Source: Sulfurimonas sp. CG01_land_8_20_14_3_00_36_23 (GTDB lineage Bacteria; Campylobacterota; Campylobacteria; Campylobacterales; Sulfurimonadaceae). From it: 57,525 bases of DNA. The DNA lies in assembly GCA_002781365.1 (NCBI GenBank), contig PETN01000025.1:1-57525 (forward strand), written 5' to 3'. The notes below the pieces were generated by a model. That model worked only from the letters and a program-made list of their open reading frames with translations, did not search any database and was not told the DNA's origin. Within the stretch, counting starts at the first letter, position 1. Each line of letters opens with the position of its first letter. Positions 26,725 to 35,208 of this stretch are shown one piece after another. The position numbers and the translations under genes were made by a program.

Positions 26725-26748
26725 TTTGCATCATAAAAAGTAGGTAGC

Positions 26749-27357
26749 ATGTTAGATATGAATATACAAAATGCAATAGATTCTAAGAATGAAGCGTTTA
26801 TAATTGAAGCACTAGAAGATAAAGCTCTAAATATCGAATTGGTAAAAAAAATATACTTCTCATTTAGAGAACATAAAGAGATGGTTGGGCAGGTTGCAAT
26901 GAACCTCAGCTTACGAACATCTGTCTATGATAGAGAGAAAGAGTATAGTGAAACAATGGTTGAGCTCTTGAGAGATTTGGCGGTCAATAATGTAGATATG
27001 GGAGCTAGATGGGCAGTTGCAAAAAACCCTCACACTCCAGAAGATGTCCTTAGTAACTTAGCCATGGATACGATTAATCTTGTTCGGGCATTGGTTGCTA
27101 CGAACCCATCTACCCCACCCTCTATTTTAGAAAAGTTTTTTAGTGATGAGAAGATTGTAAGAGATGGACTCTCAGGAAACCCTTCTACCCCAATCAAAAT
27201 TTTAAAAATTCTCGCTAATGATGCAGACAAGATGGTACGTATGCGTTTAGCTGAGAACCCTGCTGCAACGAAAGAAATTTTAGAGGAGTTAGCAGATGAT
27301 TCTGATTTAAATGTTTCCAAAGCGGCACAAACAAATATACAAAGGTTTACTGCATGA
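26749..27357 (+). CDS. Leucine-rich-repeat-variant (LRV) protein
   Basis: A 202-residue helical repeat protein. At least four LRV-type units are visible in the second half: AKNPHTPEDVLSNLAMD, ATNPSTPPSILEKFFSD, SGNPSTPIKILKILAND and AENPAATKEILEELADD. The N-P-x-T/A-x-x-x-(I/V)-L pattern is the hallmark. LRV proteins are mostly protein-binding and one type carries an Fe-S cluster, but no cysteine is found here, so no cluster is expected. The gene starts a plus-strand operon, divergent from the molybdoenzyme operon, and overlaps the next gene by 4 bases. A chaperone or adaptor role is inference. Confidence 0.75.
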   Translation: MLDMNIQNAIDSKNEAFIIEALEDKALNIELVKKIYFSFREHKEMVGQVAMNLSLRTSVYDREKEYSETMVELLRDLAVNNVDMGARWAVAKNPHTPEDVLSNLAMDTINLVRALVATNPSTPPSILEKFFSDEKIVRDGLSGNPSTPIKILKILANDADKMVRMRLAENPAATKEILEELADDSDLNVSKAAQTNIQRFTA

Positions 27358-27725
27358 GAAAACATTCAACAAGCATGAAGAGTAAATTTACATCTATAGA
27401 AAACCAATTTTTAAACACATTTTTCTCAGGACTCTACATAAGTGCAAATGAGTTTATAAGCGTTGGAGCTAAAGTTGGGCTAAAACTCACTATGAACTCA
27501 AGAGAACTGCTTATAAAAGAGCTTCTCAATAAAAGTGATGAAAATGGAACTTTAAGTCAGACTACGGCACTCTTAAACACTCTCATTCAAGAGAGAGTTG
27601 CAAGATACCATGCGCTGAGTCTCGATTATCCAAGTTCAGCGGGAGCACTCTCTCGACTTGCACAAAAAGCATCGAGTACAAAATCTCTCTTAAGTAGAGA
27701 GTCTCAAGGAAATCCCTATGAATAG
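27354..27725 (+). CDS. Uncharacterised protein between LRV and mrp
   Basis: A 123-residue protein that I do not recognise. It has no signal peptide; sequence such as LNTFFSGLYISANEFISVGAKVGLKL suggests an amphipathic helical region. It overlaps LRV by 4 bases and mrp by 8 bases, so all three genes are translated together. Small proteins with similar architecture could be adaptors; no function is assigned. Confidence 0.6.
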   Translation: MRKHSTSMKSKFTSIENQFLNTFFSGLYISANEFISVGAKVGLKLTMNSRELLIKELLNKSDENGTLSQTTALLNTLIQERVARYHALSLDYPSSAGALSRLAQKASSTKSLLSRESQGNPYE

Positions 27726-28761
27726 CAGTGAATTAAAAAAAGCTTTGCAGGGGCTCAACTATCCTGGTATTGATAGAACCATAGGGGAGCTTAAACTCTT
27801 AGGGGAGATAAAAGTAACAGAAGATAGAGCTAACATCGAGCTTTTAACCATTAGCGATGAATCCTACTTGAATGTAAAAAGAATCATAGAAGAGAACTTT
27901 TCCGACACATTTGGGAGCTTAAATATAACTAAGAAAAATTTAGGCACCAAAAAAGATATGAACTATGGAAATAGTGCGGATCCAAATAACCGTGCACCTT
28001 ATGCGAAAAACATTATTGCAGTGACAAGTGGAAAAGGTGGCGTTGGGAAAAGTACAGTCAGCGTAAATATTGCCATAGCTTTAGCACAGAGAGGCTACAA
28101 GGTAGGACTTTTGGATGCGGATGTCTATGGTCCAAATGTTCCAAGATTAACAAATACAGACCTCCAAAGAATACAATGGGATGATAATGACAAAATCATT
28201 CCAGCAGAGAACTATGGTATCAAAATAATGAGTGTTGCACTCACAACACCTGCGATGGATACGCCCCTTGTATGGAGAAGTTCCGTTGCCGTCAATGCAC
28301 TTATCCAGTTTTTAGAGGATGTTGCTTGGGGAGAACTAGATTTTATGGTGATTGATATGCCTCCAGGAACTGGAGATGTTCAGCTCACAGTAGCACAAGA
28401 GCTTCCTATCTCGGCGGCAGTACTTGTTACAACACCACAAATAGTTGCAACAGATGATGTAAGTCGTGCTGTTATGATGTTTAAAGATATTGGCGTGAAA
28501 ATGGCAGGGATTGTTGAAAACATGAGTTTTTTTATAGCACCAGATACAAAAAATCGCTATGACATTTTTGGAACTGGAGGGGGAGAGAAAATCGCTAAAA
28601 AGTATGAGATTCCCTTTTTAGGTGCGATACCACTCGATATGCAAGTAAGAGAGTCCTCTGACAGAGGGGAGCCTCCTGTGGTACTAGGAGATGCACATAT
28701 TAAAAAATATTATCAAGACATCATTGATAATATCTTCAAGAACTCTGACTTTACCTTATAG
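27718..28761 (+). CDS. mrp: Mrp/ApbC-family P-loop ATPase
   Basis: A 347-residue MinD/Mrp-type ATPase involved in Fe-S cluster delivery in other bacteria. The N-terminal MIP18/DUF59-like domain (about 1-80) precedes the deviant Walker A GKGGVGKSTVSVNIA, and DADVYGPNVPR and DMPPGTGDVQLT follow. The usual CXXC Fe-S site of Mrp after GIVENMSFFI reads APDT here, so the two cysteines are missing. It ends a three-gene operon, and a strong inverted repeat follows, shared with the convergent aroC. Confidence 0.88.
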   Translation: MNSSELKKALQGLNYPGIDRTIGELKLLGEIKVTEDRANIELLTISDESYLNVKRIIEENFSDTFGSLNITKKNLGTKKDMNYGNSADPNNRAPYAKNIIAVTSGKGGVGKSTVSVNIAIALAQRGYKVGLLDADVYGPNVPRLTNTDLQRIQWDDNDKIIPAENYGIKIMSVALTTPAMDTPLVWRSSVAVNALIQFLEDVAWGELDFMVIDMPPGTGDVQLTVAQELPISAAVLVTTPQIVATDDVSRAVMMFKDIGVKMAGIVENMSFFIAPDTKNRYDIFGTGGGEKIAKKYEIPFLGAIPLDMQVRESSDRGEPPVVLGDAHIKKYYQDIIDNIFKNSDFTL

Positions 28762-28764
28762 AGA

Positions 28765-28804
28765 ATTTCCACATGCCAAACATACTCCATTGGCATGTGG
28801 AAAT
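28765..28804. terminator. Inverted pair of TTCCACATGCC motifs between mrp and aroC
   Basis: Two exact copies face each other. The 15-base perfect stem ATTTCCACATGCCAA (28765-28779) pairs with 28790-28804 around a 10-base loop. It sits four bases after the mrp stop and next to the aroC stop, so it could end both convergent transcripts. Uptake sequences of Neisseria and Haemophilus often double as terminators in this way. Confidence 0.85.
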
Positions 28805-28805
28805 G

Positions 28806-29879
28806 TTAACGATAGTAGTTCGTAAACCCCTTCATATTTGAGCCCATATTTAAGAGTAACATATCTGCTATAACAAGTGCTGCCATTGCTTCACAAACAA
28901 TTGTCCCACGAATCGCCACACAAGGATCATGTCTCCCTTTAAGTGAAAAATCCACCTCTTCATTTGTTGTTGTAACTGTATGTTGTTCTTGAAAGATAGA
29001 AGGCGTTGGTTTAAAATATACATTTAAGACAATGTCATCCCCATTACTTATTCCACCAAGTATTCCGCCTGAGTGGTTACTCTCAAAACCTGTTGCGCGT
29101 ATCGCATCATTATTCTCTGAGCCTAAAAGGGATGCACTTAAAATTCCATCCCCAATCTCTACAGCCTTTACTGCATTGATTCCCATCATTGCATCTGCCA
29201 AAACGGAATCTAGTTTGTAATAGAGGGGTTGACCAAGTCCTACTGGTGCACCTTTTATAAGTACACGAGAGACTCCACCAACAGAGTCATGGCTCTTTTT
29301 CGCTTCTAAAATCGCCTCTTTTTGAGCCTCTTCTTTATTGGCATCTAGAGTATAAATAATGCTATCTTTTGCATGTGGATAATCAAACTTTTCTGCTTTG
29401 ATGCCGTGAATTTCACTGATACCGCTTAAAACTTCAATATCTAAACTTTTTAACATCAACTTTGCAATCGCACCAGCCGCTACTCTTGAGGCAGTTTCTC
29501 TTGCAGAACTTCTGCCTCCACCGCGATAATCTCGTATGCCATATTTATGAAAGTATGTAAAATCAGCATGCCCTGGACGAAAGACATCTTTTATATTTGT
29601 ATAATCTTTTGACTTTTGATTTGTGTTATAGATTATCATAGCGATTGGAGTTCCTGTACTTTTACCTTCAAAAATACCGCTTAATATCTCTACTTTATCA
29701 TCCTCTTGTCTCGCTGTTTCAAACTCACTTTTACCTGGTTTTCTGCGGTCAAGTTCACTTTGAATAAACGCTTCATCTATCTCTAAACCTGCTGGAACTC
29801 CGTCAAGGAGGCATCCAATAGCCGTTCCATGGGATTCACCAAAAGTACTAAATTTTAATTTTTGTCCGAAACAATTCAT
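28806..29879 (-). CDS. aroC: Chorismate synthase AroC
   Basis: Last step of the shikimate pathway, converting EPSP to chorismate with reduced FMN. The 357-residue protein has the family start FSTFGESHGTAIGCLLDGVPAG, the arginine-rich GRSSARETASRVAAGA and the late RHDPCVAIRGTIV. Length is normal. Its start shares one base with the rnc stop, so rnc and aroC are co-translated. Confidence 0.95.
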   Translation of the reverse strand: MNCFGQKLKFSTFGESHGTAIGCLLDGVPAGLEIDEAFIQSELDRRKPGKSEFETARQEDDKVEILSGIFEGKSTGTPIAMIIYNTNQKSKDYTNIKDVFRPGHADFTYFHKYGIRDYRGGGRSSARETASRVAAGAIAKLMLKSLDIEVLSGISEIHGIKAEKFDYPHAKDSIIYTLDANKEEAQKEAILEAKKSHDSVGGVSRVLIKGAPVGLGQPLYYKLDSVLADAMMGINAVKAVEIGDGILSASLLGSENNDAIRATGFESNHSGGILGGISNGDDIVLNVYFKPTPSIFQEQHTVTTTNEEVDFSLKGRHDPCVAIRGTIVCEAMAALVIADMLLLNMGSNMKGFTNYYR

Positions 29880-30559
29880 TATTTTTCCTGTTTTAACAAC
29901 TCAACTGCCAACTCTGCGGACTCTTGTTGCGCTATTTTTTTACTTTTTCCAACGGCTCTAGCATACTCTTTATCTTCGATAAAAACAGCAACCTCAAACT
30001 CTTTGAGATGATCTGGTCCGCGACTAGCGATAACTTTATACTCAGGGGTCACACCAAATCTTGCCTGCGTCAACTCTTGGAGTGTTGTTTTATAATCTCT
30101 GAATAGGTAGTCCAAAGATATCTCTTTATGATTTTTTTCTATTAAATCTATTGCAATATCATTCGCAACTTTGAGCCCTGCTTCAAGGTAGATTGCACCC
30201 ATGACAGCTTCAAAGGCATTTGAGAGAAGAGAGGCTTTCTCACGTCCACCATTGTTCTCTTCAGCATTTGACAATAAGATATAATCCCCAATATTTATAG
30301 AGCGAGCAAGCTTGTCAAAGCCCGTTTCATTCACAAGAGAAGCTCTAATTTTAGAGAGCTTTCCCTCTGCTGATTTAGAAAATTTCTTGTACAAATACTC
30401 ACCAACAATCAAATCTAAAACTGCATCCCCTAAAAATTCCAATCGCTCATTATCGTAGGGCTGTTTATAACTTTTATGTGTCAGCGCTTCGATAATAAGC
30501 TTTTTATCCGTAAACTCGTATCCCAGAGTTTTTTCTAAAAGCTCTATTTTTTTACTCAT
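29879..30559 (-). CDS. rnc: Ribonuclease III
   Basis: Double-strand RNA endonuclease that processes rRNA and mRNA. The 226 residues include the signature NERLEFLGDAVLDLIVGEYL, the second acidic site FEAVMGAIYLEAG and a C-terminal double-strand RNA-binding domain (about residues 155-224) ending AQQESAELAVELLKQ. Length is normal. It lies 7 bases downstream of rnhA in an rnhA-rnc-aroC set. Confidence 0.95.
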   Translation of the reverse strand: MSKKIELLEKTLGYEFTDKKLIIEALTHKSYKQPYDNERLEFLGDAVLDLIVGEYLYKKFSKSAEGKLSKIRASLVNETGFDKLARSINIGDYILLSNAEENNGGREKASLLSNAFEAVMGAIYLEAGLKVANDIAIDLIEKNHKEISLDYLFRDYKTTLQELTQARFGVTPEYKVIASRGPDHLKEFEVAVFIEDKEYARAVGKSKKIAQQESAELAVELLKQEK

Positions 30560-30566
30560 TTTATCC

Positions 30567-30998
30567 TCATCCTAATGAATCTTTCACTTGTTGTGCCGCA
30601 TCACGTGCCAACTTGTCACATCGCTCATTCTCAGCGTGTCCATCATGTCCCCTGACCCAAATTGCATTAATTTTATGCGGCTGGGACACAGCGATATACT
30701 CTCTCCACAAATCTGGATTTTTCACTTTTTTAAAATCTCTCTTAATCCAGCCATTGAGCCATTCATTTATACCTTTGACGACATAAGAGGAGTCTGAAAT
30801 AACATCGACATCGCAAGGCTCACTCAGAGCTCTTAGTCCTTCAATGACCCCTAGAAGCTCCATTCTGTTGTTTGTTGTATGGAGCTCTGAACCGAAAAGC
30901 TCTTTCTCTTTTTTCCCATACCTGAGTATCACGCCATAACCACCAGGTCCTGGGTTTCCAAGTGCACTTCCATCACTGAAAAGAGTTATTTTCTTCAC
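30567..30998 (-). CDS. rnhA: Ribonuclease HI
   Basis: Degrades RNA in RNA-DNA hybrids. The 143 residues show the catalytic acidic residues in FSDGSALGNPGPGG, NNRMELLGVIEGL and VISDSSYVVKGI, and the conserved WVRGHDGHAENERCDKLA. Length matches bacterial RNase HI. It overlaps the upstream LapB-like gene by 26 bases. Confidence 0.94.
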   Translation of the reverse strand: MKKITLFSDGSALGNPGPGGYGVILRYGKKEKELFGSELHTTNNRMELLGVIEGLRALSEPCDVDVISDSSYVVKGINEWLNGWIKRDFKKVKNPDLWREYIAVSQPHKINAIWVRGHDGHAENERCDKLARDAAQQVKDSLG

Positions 30999-32037
30999 TT
31001 AAATCCCTATGATAATCTTTAATTAAACTAAATTCAACTCTTGAACTGTCAATTGCATGGCAATGCGTGCATCGGTTAAATGCAAATGGAAACACATGTT
31101 TACACCCATCACAAATATGTTCAAATGAGAGTGTAGTATTGACTCTGTTTTTCAAATGAATCATAACATCAAACTCAAAAACAGAACTCTTTGATGCAAG
31201 TTCTATATCTCCACGGGCAGTGTATAACTCCCTGAGATAGCCATTTTTTGCAATTATATCCAAATCCAAATCTTTTGTATCCACATGCCATAAAATGTCT
31301 ATGAGAAGTTCACTCTTTGAATTATCAAAGTTCTCCCATGCAAGTTTAGGATTGACTCGAAAAAGATACTCAAAAATCATATAGGTAAGATAGTTTGTTT
31401 TTCTATAAATAGATAACAACTCCTGTGTTTTAACTTCAGGAGGTATCGTGACATCGTTTAAGAGTGACAATACTTGTAAATACACACGATCGCACTCTAT
31501 ATCTTTATGTAACTCGTCAAGTGGTTCAAGTACCTCAAGTGCCAAAGTGTACTCTCTCATGTATTCATACACCAAAAGTAAATATTTTAACGCCTGCGGA
31601 GTTCGTGGGTTATTCTTTAATATCTCTAAAAAAACCTGTTTAGCTCGCTCTAAAAAACCTGCTTTAAAATAGGTACGCCCAAGTAAAAACATGGTGTCTC
31701 TGTAAGAGGATTTATCTCCAACATTTAAAAGTTCGTTATAAATCTCTATACTCTTCTCATAATCGCCATTTTTTGCATAGGAGTGCGCTAGATGAAGCCA
31801 TGATTTTTCCGACAATTCACCCTTTGTGATTAAAACTTTTAGTTCGTTTTGAGAAGGAAGTGTGCGGAACTGTCTTAGAAATTTATCAAGATGTCTATAA
31901 TCCTCCTGCTTTTTATATCTACCCAGCCAATAAGAGAAGAAAGCAATTACAAAAACTAAAACAAAAAAGACAATGATTCCAAAAAGTGGGTCTCGAAACT
32001 CTATAAAAAAACTATTCACCGCACTACTCGTAAACAA
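30973..32037 (-). CDS. LapB/YciM-like TPR membrane protein
   Basis: The 354 residues have an N-terminal membrane helix (about 17-38), then TPR repeats (NGDYEKSIEIYNELLNVG and YFKAGFLERAKQVFLEILKN are clear) and a C-terminal rubredoxin-like metal site CDGCKHVFPFAFNRCTHCHA. This order is that of LapB, which controls LPS synthesis through LpxC turnover in enterobacteria. Whether the role is the same in Campylobacterota is not known. It overlaps the upstream gene by 14 bases. Confidence 0.75.
   Translation of the reverse strand: MFTSSAVNSFFIEFRDPLFGIIVFFVLVFVIAFFSYWLGRYKKQEDYRHLDKFLRQFRTLPSQNELKVLITKGELSEKSWLHLAHSYAKNGDYEKSIEIYNELLNVGDKSSYRDTMFLLGRTYFKAGFLERAKQVFLEILKNNPRTPQALKYLLLVYEYMREYTLALEVLEPLDELHKDIECDRVYLQVLSLLNDVTIPPEVKTQELLSIYRKTNYLTYMIFEYLFRVNPKLAWENFDNSKSELLIDILWHVDTKDLDLDIIAKNGYLRELYTARGDIELASKSSVFEFDVMIHLKNRVNTTLSFEHICDGCKHVFPFAFNRCTHCHAIDSSRVEFSLIKDYHRDLSEENNSFQ
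31280..31289 (+). repeat. Near copy of the repeated motif in the LapB-like gene
   Basis: TCCACATGCC, ten bases of the 11-mer; the base before it is A instead of T. On the coding strand it reads TGG-CAT-GTG-GAT (W-H-V-D), a third reading frame for the motif. Confidence 0.5.
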
Positions 32038-32497
32038 CTATTCCATAATCATTTTTCAGATTATAAAAAGTACAGTTTGCAGTTAAGTCCAGCTCTTTTA
32101 TTTTTCCAAGTTGGACTATGGAGTTTTTTTGAACTTGAATGCCATTCTCTCGAAAAAATTTCTTTATGTTTACAAACTTTACATCTTCTACATACTTATA
32201 CTCAAACTCTTTATAAAGTCTCATCTTATCGTATGAAAAAACATGTTCGTTTACATGCAGTCTATCAGAGGCAAATTTTATAGGGAGATGACCGCTCAGG
32301 TCTGTGAGAATGGGTTCAACATATTTATACTTCTCAGGCAATCTCTCTTTTTGAATAAATATGTACTTGTTGTTTAATTTTAAAGTGGGTGTCTCTTTCC
32401 AATATTTGTAAGCTGGATTAGATACGCCTAGCCTTGAAGATACTTCTCTCCAGAGCCAAAAAGAGTTGAGTGTATTTGGAAGAGAGGACATCAGCAT
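32024..32497 (-). CDS. Uncharacterised protein
   Basis: A 157-residue cytoplasmic protein that I do not recognise, with a tyrosine- and lysine-rich composition and no signal peptide. The start ATG at 32497 follows AAGGAG closely; the third codon ATG at 32491 has better spacing and could be the true start. It overlaps the LapB-like gene by 14 bases and so belongs to the rnc-rnhA operon. Confidence 0.6.
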   Translation of the reverse strand: MLMSSLPNTLNSFWLWREVSSRLGVSNPAYKYWKETPTLKLNNKYIFIQKERLPEKYKYVEPILTDLSGHLPIKFASDRLHVNEHVFSYDKMRLYKEFEYKYVEDVKFVNIKKFFRENGIQVQKNSIVQLGKIKELDLTANCTFYNLKNDYGIVVYE

Positions 32498-32554
32498 TGG
32501 CTCCTTGAGAAGTTTTTAGAGCTCCATTATATAGTTTTTTATTAAATAGTTCTA

Positions 32555-33619
32555 TTAAAAGGTAGCTACTACAAACTTTGTAACTATGAAGCCACCAATA
32601 ACAAGCCATACAAACATCGCACCAGCTGTGTAGAGTGGAGCAAGCCCTAAACCTTTAAACTTTGCAAAAATTGTCCCCATTCCAAGTGCTGTCATAGCCA
32701 TTGTAAGTAAAAAAGTATCAATATCATTAATAATTGCCACTATATTATGAGGCACCAGACCAAAGGAGTTAAACCCGACAACACCAATAAAGTCAACTGC
32801 GAACCAAGGGATTACAATCATAACAGCCGCAGCTTGACTTCCACTTTTTTTCGCACTGTATGAGAGATAAATTCCAAGTAGAATGAGCATTGGAGCAATC
32901 ATTATAACTCTTGTCATCTTTACAATGACAGCAGAGTTTGCCATATCTGCAGGTGCGCCAGGAATAGAAGCTGGAACGGCAATAACTTGAGCAACCTCAT
33001 GGATTGTTCCACCTACGTATATACCAAATTCAGAGGGTGTCATATGTAAATATCCAGTTGCGTGTTCAATGAACCCTGTATATAAAACTGGATATAAAAA
33101 CATAGATATTGTTCCAAACAAAACAACCATAGAGACAGCGACAGCTGTTTTATACCCTTCTGATTTAAGTACAGGTTCTGTAGCCAAAACTGCTGCTGCT
33201 CCACACACGGAAGCTCCTGAAGCTGTAAGGATTGAAGTATCTCTATCCATTTTAAAAATTTTCATACCTAAGTAGGTGCCAAGCAAGAAGGTTGAACTCA
33301 GCATAATAAGAGAGACCATAAACCCCTCTATCCCTACTTCTGAAATTTCTTGAAACGTGATACGAAAACCATAAAATATAATCGCAAATCTAAGTACCTT
33401 TTTAGCAGAAAAGGTAATTCCACTCTCCCAAGCAGTTGGTAGTTTGTTATGAAGTGTATTGGCATAAAAGATTCCCAAAACAATCCCTATAACTAAGGGT
33501 GAGATGCCCAGTGATTTAAAGAAGCTCATCTCTGAGAACATGGTTGCTGCTGCGGCAAAAATAGATACAAAAATGATACCGCGAATGGTTCCTTGACGAT
33601 TTTTCGCTGAGAATGCCAT
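32555..33619 (-). CDS. YeiH-family putative sulfate exporter
   Basis: A 354-residue membrane protein of the UPF0324/YeiH family with about ten hydrophobic helices. The conserved segment LTASGASVCGAAAVLATEPV and the GGTIHEVAQVIA motif identify it. Family members are annotated as sulfate or taurine-linked exporters but few are characterised. The gene stands between the hypothetical gene (57-base gap) and ccoG. Confidence 0.85.
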   Translation of the reverse strand: MAFSAKNRQGTIRGIIFVSIFAAAATMFSEMSFFKSLGISPLVIGIVLGIFYANTLHNKLPTAWESGITFSAKKVLRFAIIFYGFRITFQEISEVGIEGFMVSLIMLSSTFLLGTYLGMKIFKMDRDTSILTASGASVCGAAAVLATEPVLKSEGYKTAVAVSMVVLFGTISMFLYPVLYTGFIEHATGYLHMTPSEFGIYVGGTIHEVAQVIAVPASIPGAPADMANSAVIVKMTRVIMIAPMLILLGIYLSYSAKKSGSQAAAVMIVIPWFAVDFIGVVGFNSFGLVPHNIVAIINDIDTFLLTMAMTALGMGTIFAKFKGLGLAPLYTAGAMFVWLVIGGFIVTKFVVATF

Positions 33620-33719
33620 ATATTATCCTCGTTTTTAATTGCTGTAATTATATCAATAGATTATTAAACTTATAAGTAAAATGTAGAAAAGTATAAAATT
33701 TTGATTTTGATTTAATACT

Positions 33720-33752
33720 ATAAACTCCAAGCAAATAAATACTGGAGTTTAT
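33720..33752 (-). terminator. Stem-loop downstream of ccoG
   Basis: ATAAACTCCA (33720-33729) pairs perfectly with TGGAGTTTAT (33743-33752) around a 13-base loop, 28 bases after the ccoG stop. A-rich DNA upstream on the plus strand gives a T-rich tail on the minus transcript. Confidence 0.6.
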
Positions 33753-33780
33753 GGCAGATTAGATAAAGAGCGCTATTTCT

Positions 33781-35208
33781 TTAGTGGTTTTTTAAAACAT
33801 CTGACTTTGGAAAAATAAATGTAGAGTCTCTATACACGACGATTTTATCTTCATGTCCAACAGCATACGCTCGAATCACAATAGGGATAATCGTATCTTT
33901 TCTATGGTCATCCGCTAGGATATCTGTTGTTCTAAGAACAACTATCTTCTGTTTCTTCACTCCTGGCACAACCATTAACGGCTTGGCAGGTTTATGAATA
34001 AATATCTTGCCTTCCATCCCTTTTGGAGGAATCACTTCAAAGAAAAATTTCATCTTATTCTGCTCAGTGTTTTGAATTAAAAAGACATATGCATTATCTA
34101 CAGCAACTTTCCCATCTTCTAACTTCTCAATAGAGTAAAGACGCGTCTCTTTGTTGATATTTAATAGCATATGTTCTTTCGTACTGCCCATCATTCCAAG
34201 AATAATACTAATGATAACCAGGAGTCCCATATAAGCCAAAATCTTTGGACGAAAGTATTGTGTCTTACCTTTTTGGTCAATAATTTCATAATCACTTGAC
34301 CAAGTAATGAGAGATGGTTTTCCAAGTTTTCCCATAACAGCTGTACAAGCATCTACACATTCCAGACAGTTAATACACTCTAGCTGAAGACCCTTACGGA
34401 TATCTATATGTGTAGGGCAAACAGATACACAACTCTCACAAGTGGTACACTCTGCAGATGGCTCAAAAGCTTGCAACTCTTTTTGCTGTGTAAATACTTT
34501 TTCTTGATGTTCATTGTAAATATCTCCACCACGATGCGGATTATAAAGTGCCATGACTGTGTGCTCATCATAAAGTACTGATTGAATACGAGAGTATGGG
34601 CAAACATATATACAAAAATTCTCTTTTAAGAAAACAATATCATAAACTAAGAAAGCTGCTATTGTTATAACTCCACCAAAGAGGGTCCAGTGTTCTGTCG
34701 GATTTTGTAGATACAAGAAGAAATCTTCAGGAGGAACAAAGTACCATAAAAAGTCAGCTGCTACAATAAAAGCGATTCCTGTCCAAATAATAATAGCTAG
34801 AGTTTTTTTGACCTTGTTTTCCATCTTGCTCATATCTGGTTCTTCTTGCTTATTTCTAATACGCTTACGCATTCTTAAAAGCTTCGTTTCTATCAGGTCA
34901 CGATAAAGAACTCTAAAAATAGTTTGAGGACAGAGCCAACCACAAAAAACACGACCACCCATTACGGTCATACCGAAGATTCCTAAGAACATAATCATTA
35001 GTAAAAATGGCATCAGATATAACTCTTGCATATCAAACTTTACAAAAGCAAGGTGTAGTTGTAATTTATCAAAACTTAGTAAAAATAGATGGTTGCCATT
35101 TATTTCTACAAAAGGAATAAATAATAGCATTGTAATCAAAGCATATACAAAATACCTTTTAAATCTCCATGGTGTTGCTACTTTAAAATCTTTAGTTTTT
35201 TCGTTCAT
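33781..35208 (-). CDS. ccoG: Cytochrome c oxidase accessory protein CcoG (FixG/RdxA)
   Basis: A membrane iron-sulfur protein that helps supply copper to cbb3-type oxidase by reducing Cu(II) in other bacteria. The 475 residues contain about five membrane helices, a CGWLCPQT segment, two 4Fe-4S motifs (CTTCESCVSVC and CINCLECVDAC) and a periplasmic C-terminal domain. I chose ATG 35208 (MNEKTKDF), which overlaps the upstream stop as ATGA, rather than the longer frame to 35244. No ccoNOPQ gene is in the window. Confidence 0.88.
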   Translation of the reverse strand: MNEKTKDFKVATPWRFKRYFVYALITMLLFIPFVEINGNHLFLLSFDKLQLHLAFVKFDMQELYLMPFLLMIMFLGIFGMTVMGGRVFCGWLCPQTIFRVLYRDLIETKLLRMRKRIRNKQEEPDMSKMENKVKKTLAIIIWTGIAFIVAADFLWYFVPPEDFFLYLQNPTEHWTLFGGVITIAAFLVYDIVFLKENFCIYVCPYSRIQSVLYDEHTVMALYNPHRGGDIYNEHQEKVFTQQKELQAFEPSAECTTCESCVSVCPTHIDIRKGLQLECINCLECVDACTAVMGKLGKPSLITWSSDYEIIDQKGKTQYFRPKILAYMGLLVIISIILGMMGSTKEHMLLNINKETRLYSIEKLEDGKVAVDNAYVFLIQNTEQNKMKFFFEVIPPKGMEGKIFIHKPAKPLMVVPGVKKQKIVVLRTTDILADDHRKDTIIPIVIRAYAVGHEDKIVVYRDSTFIFPKSDVLKNH

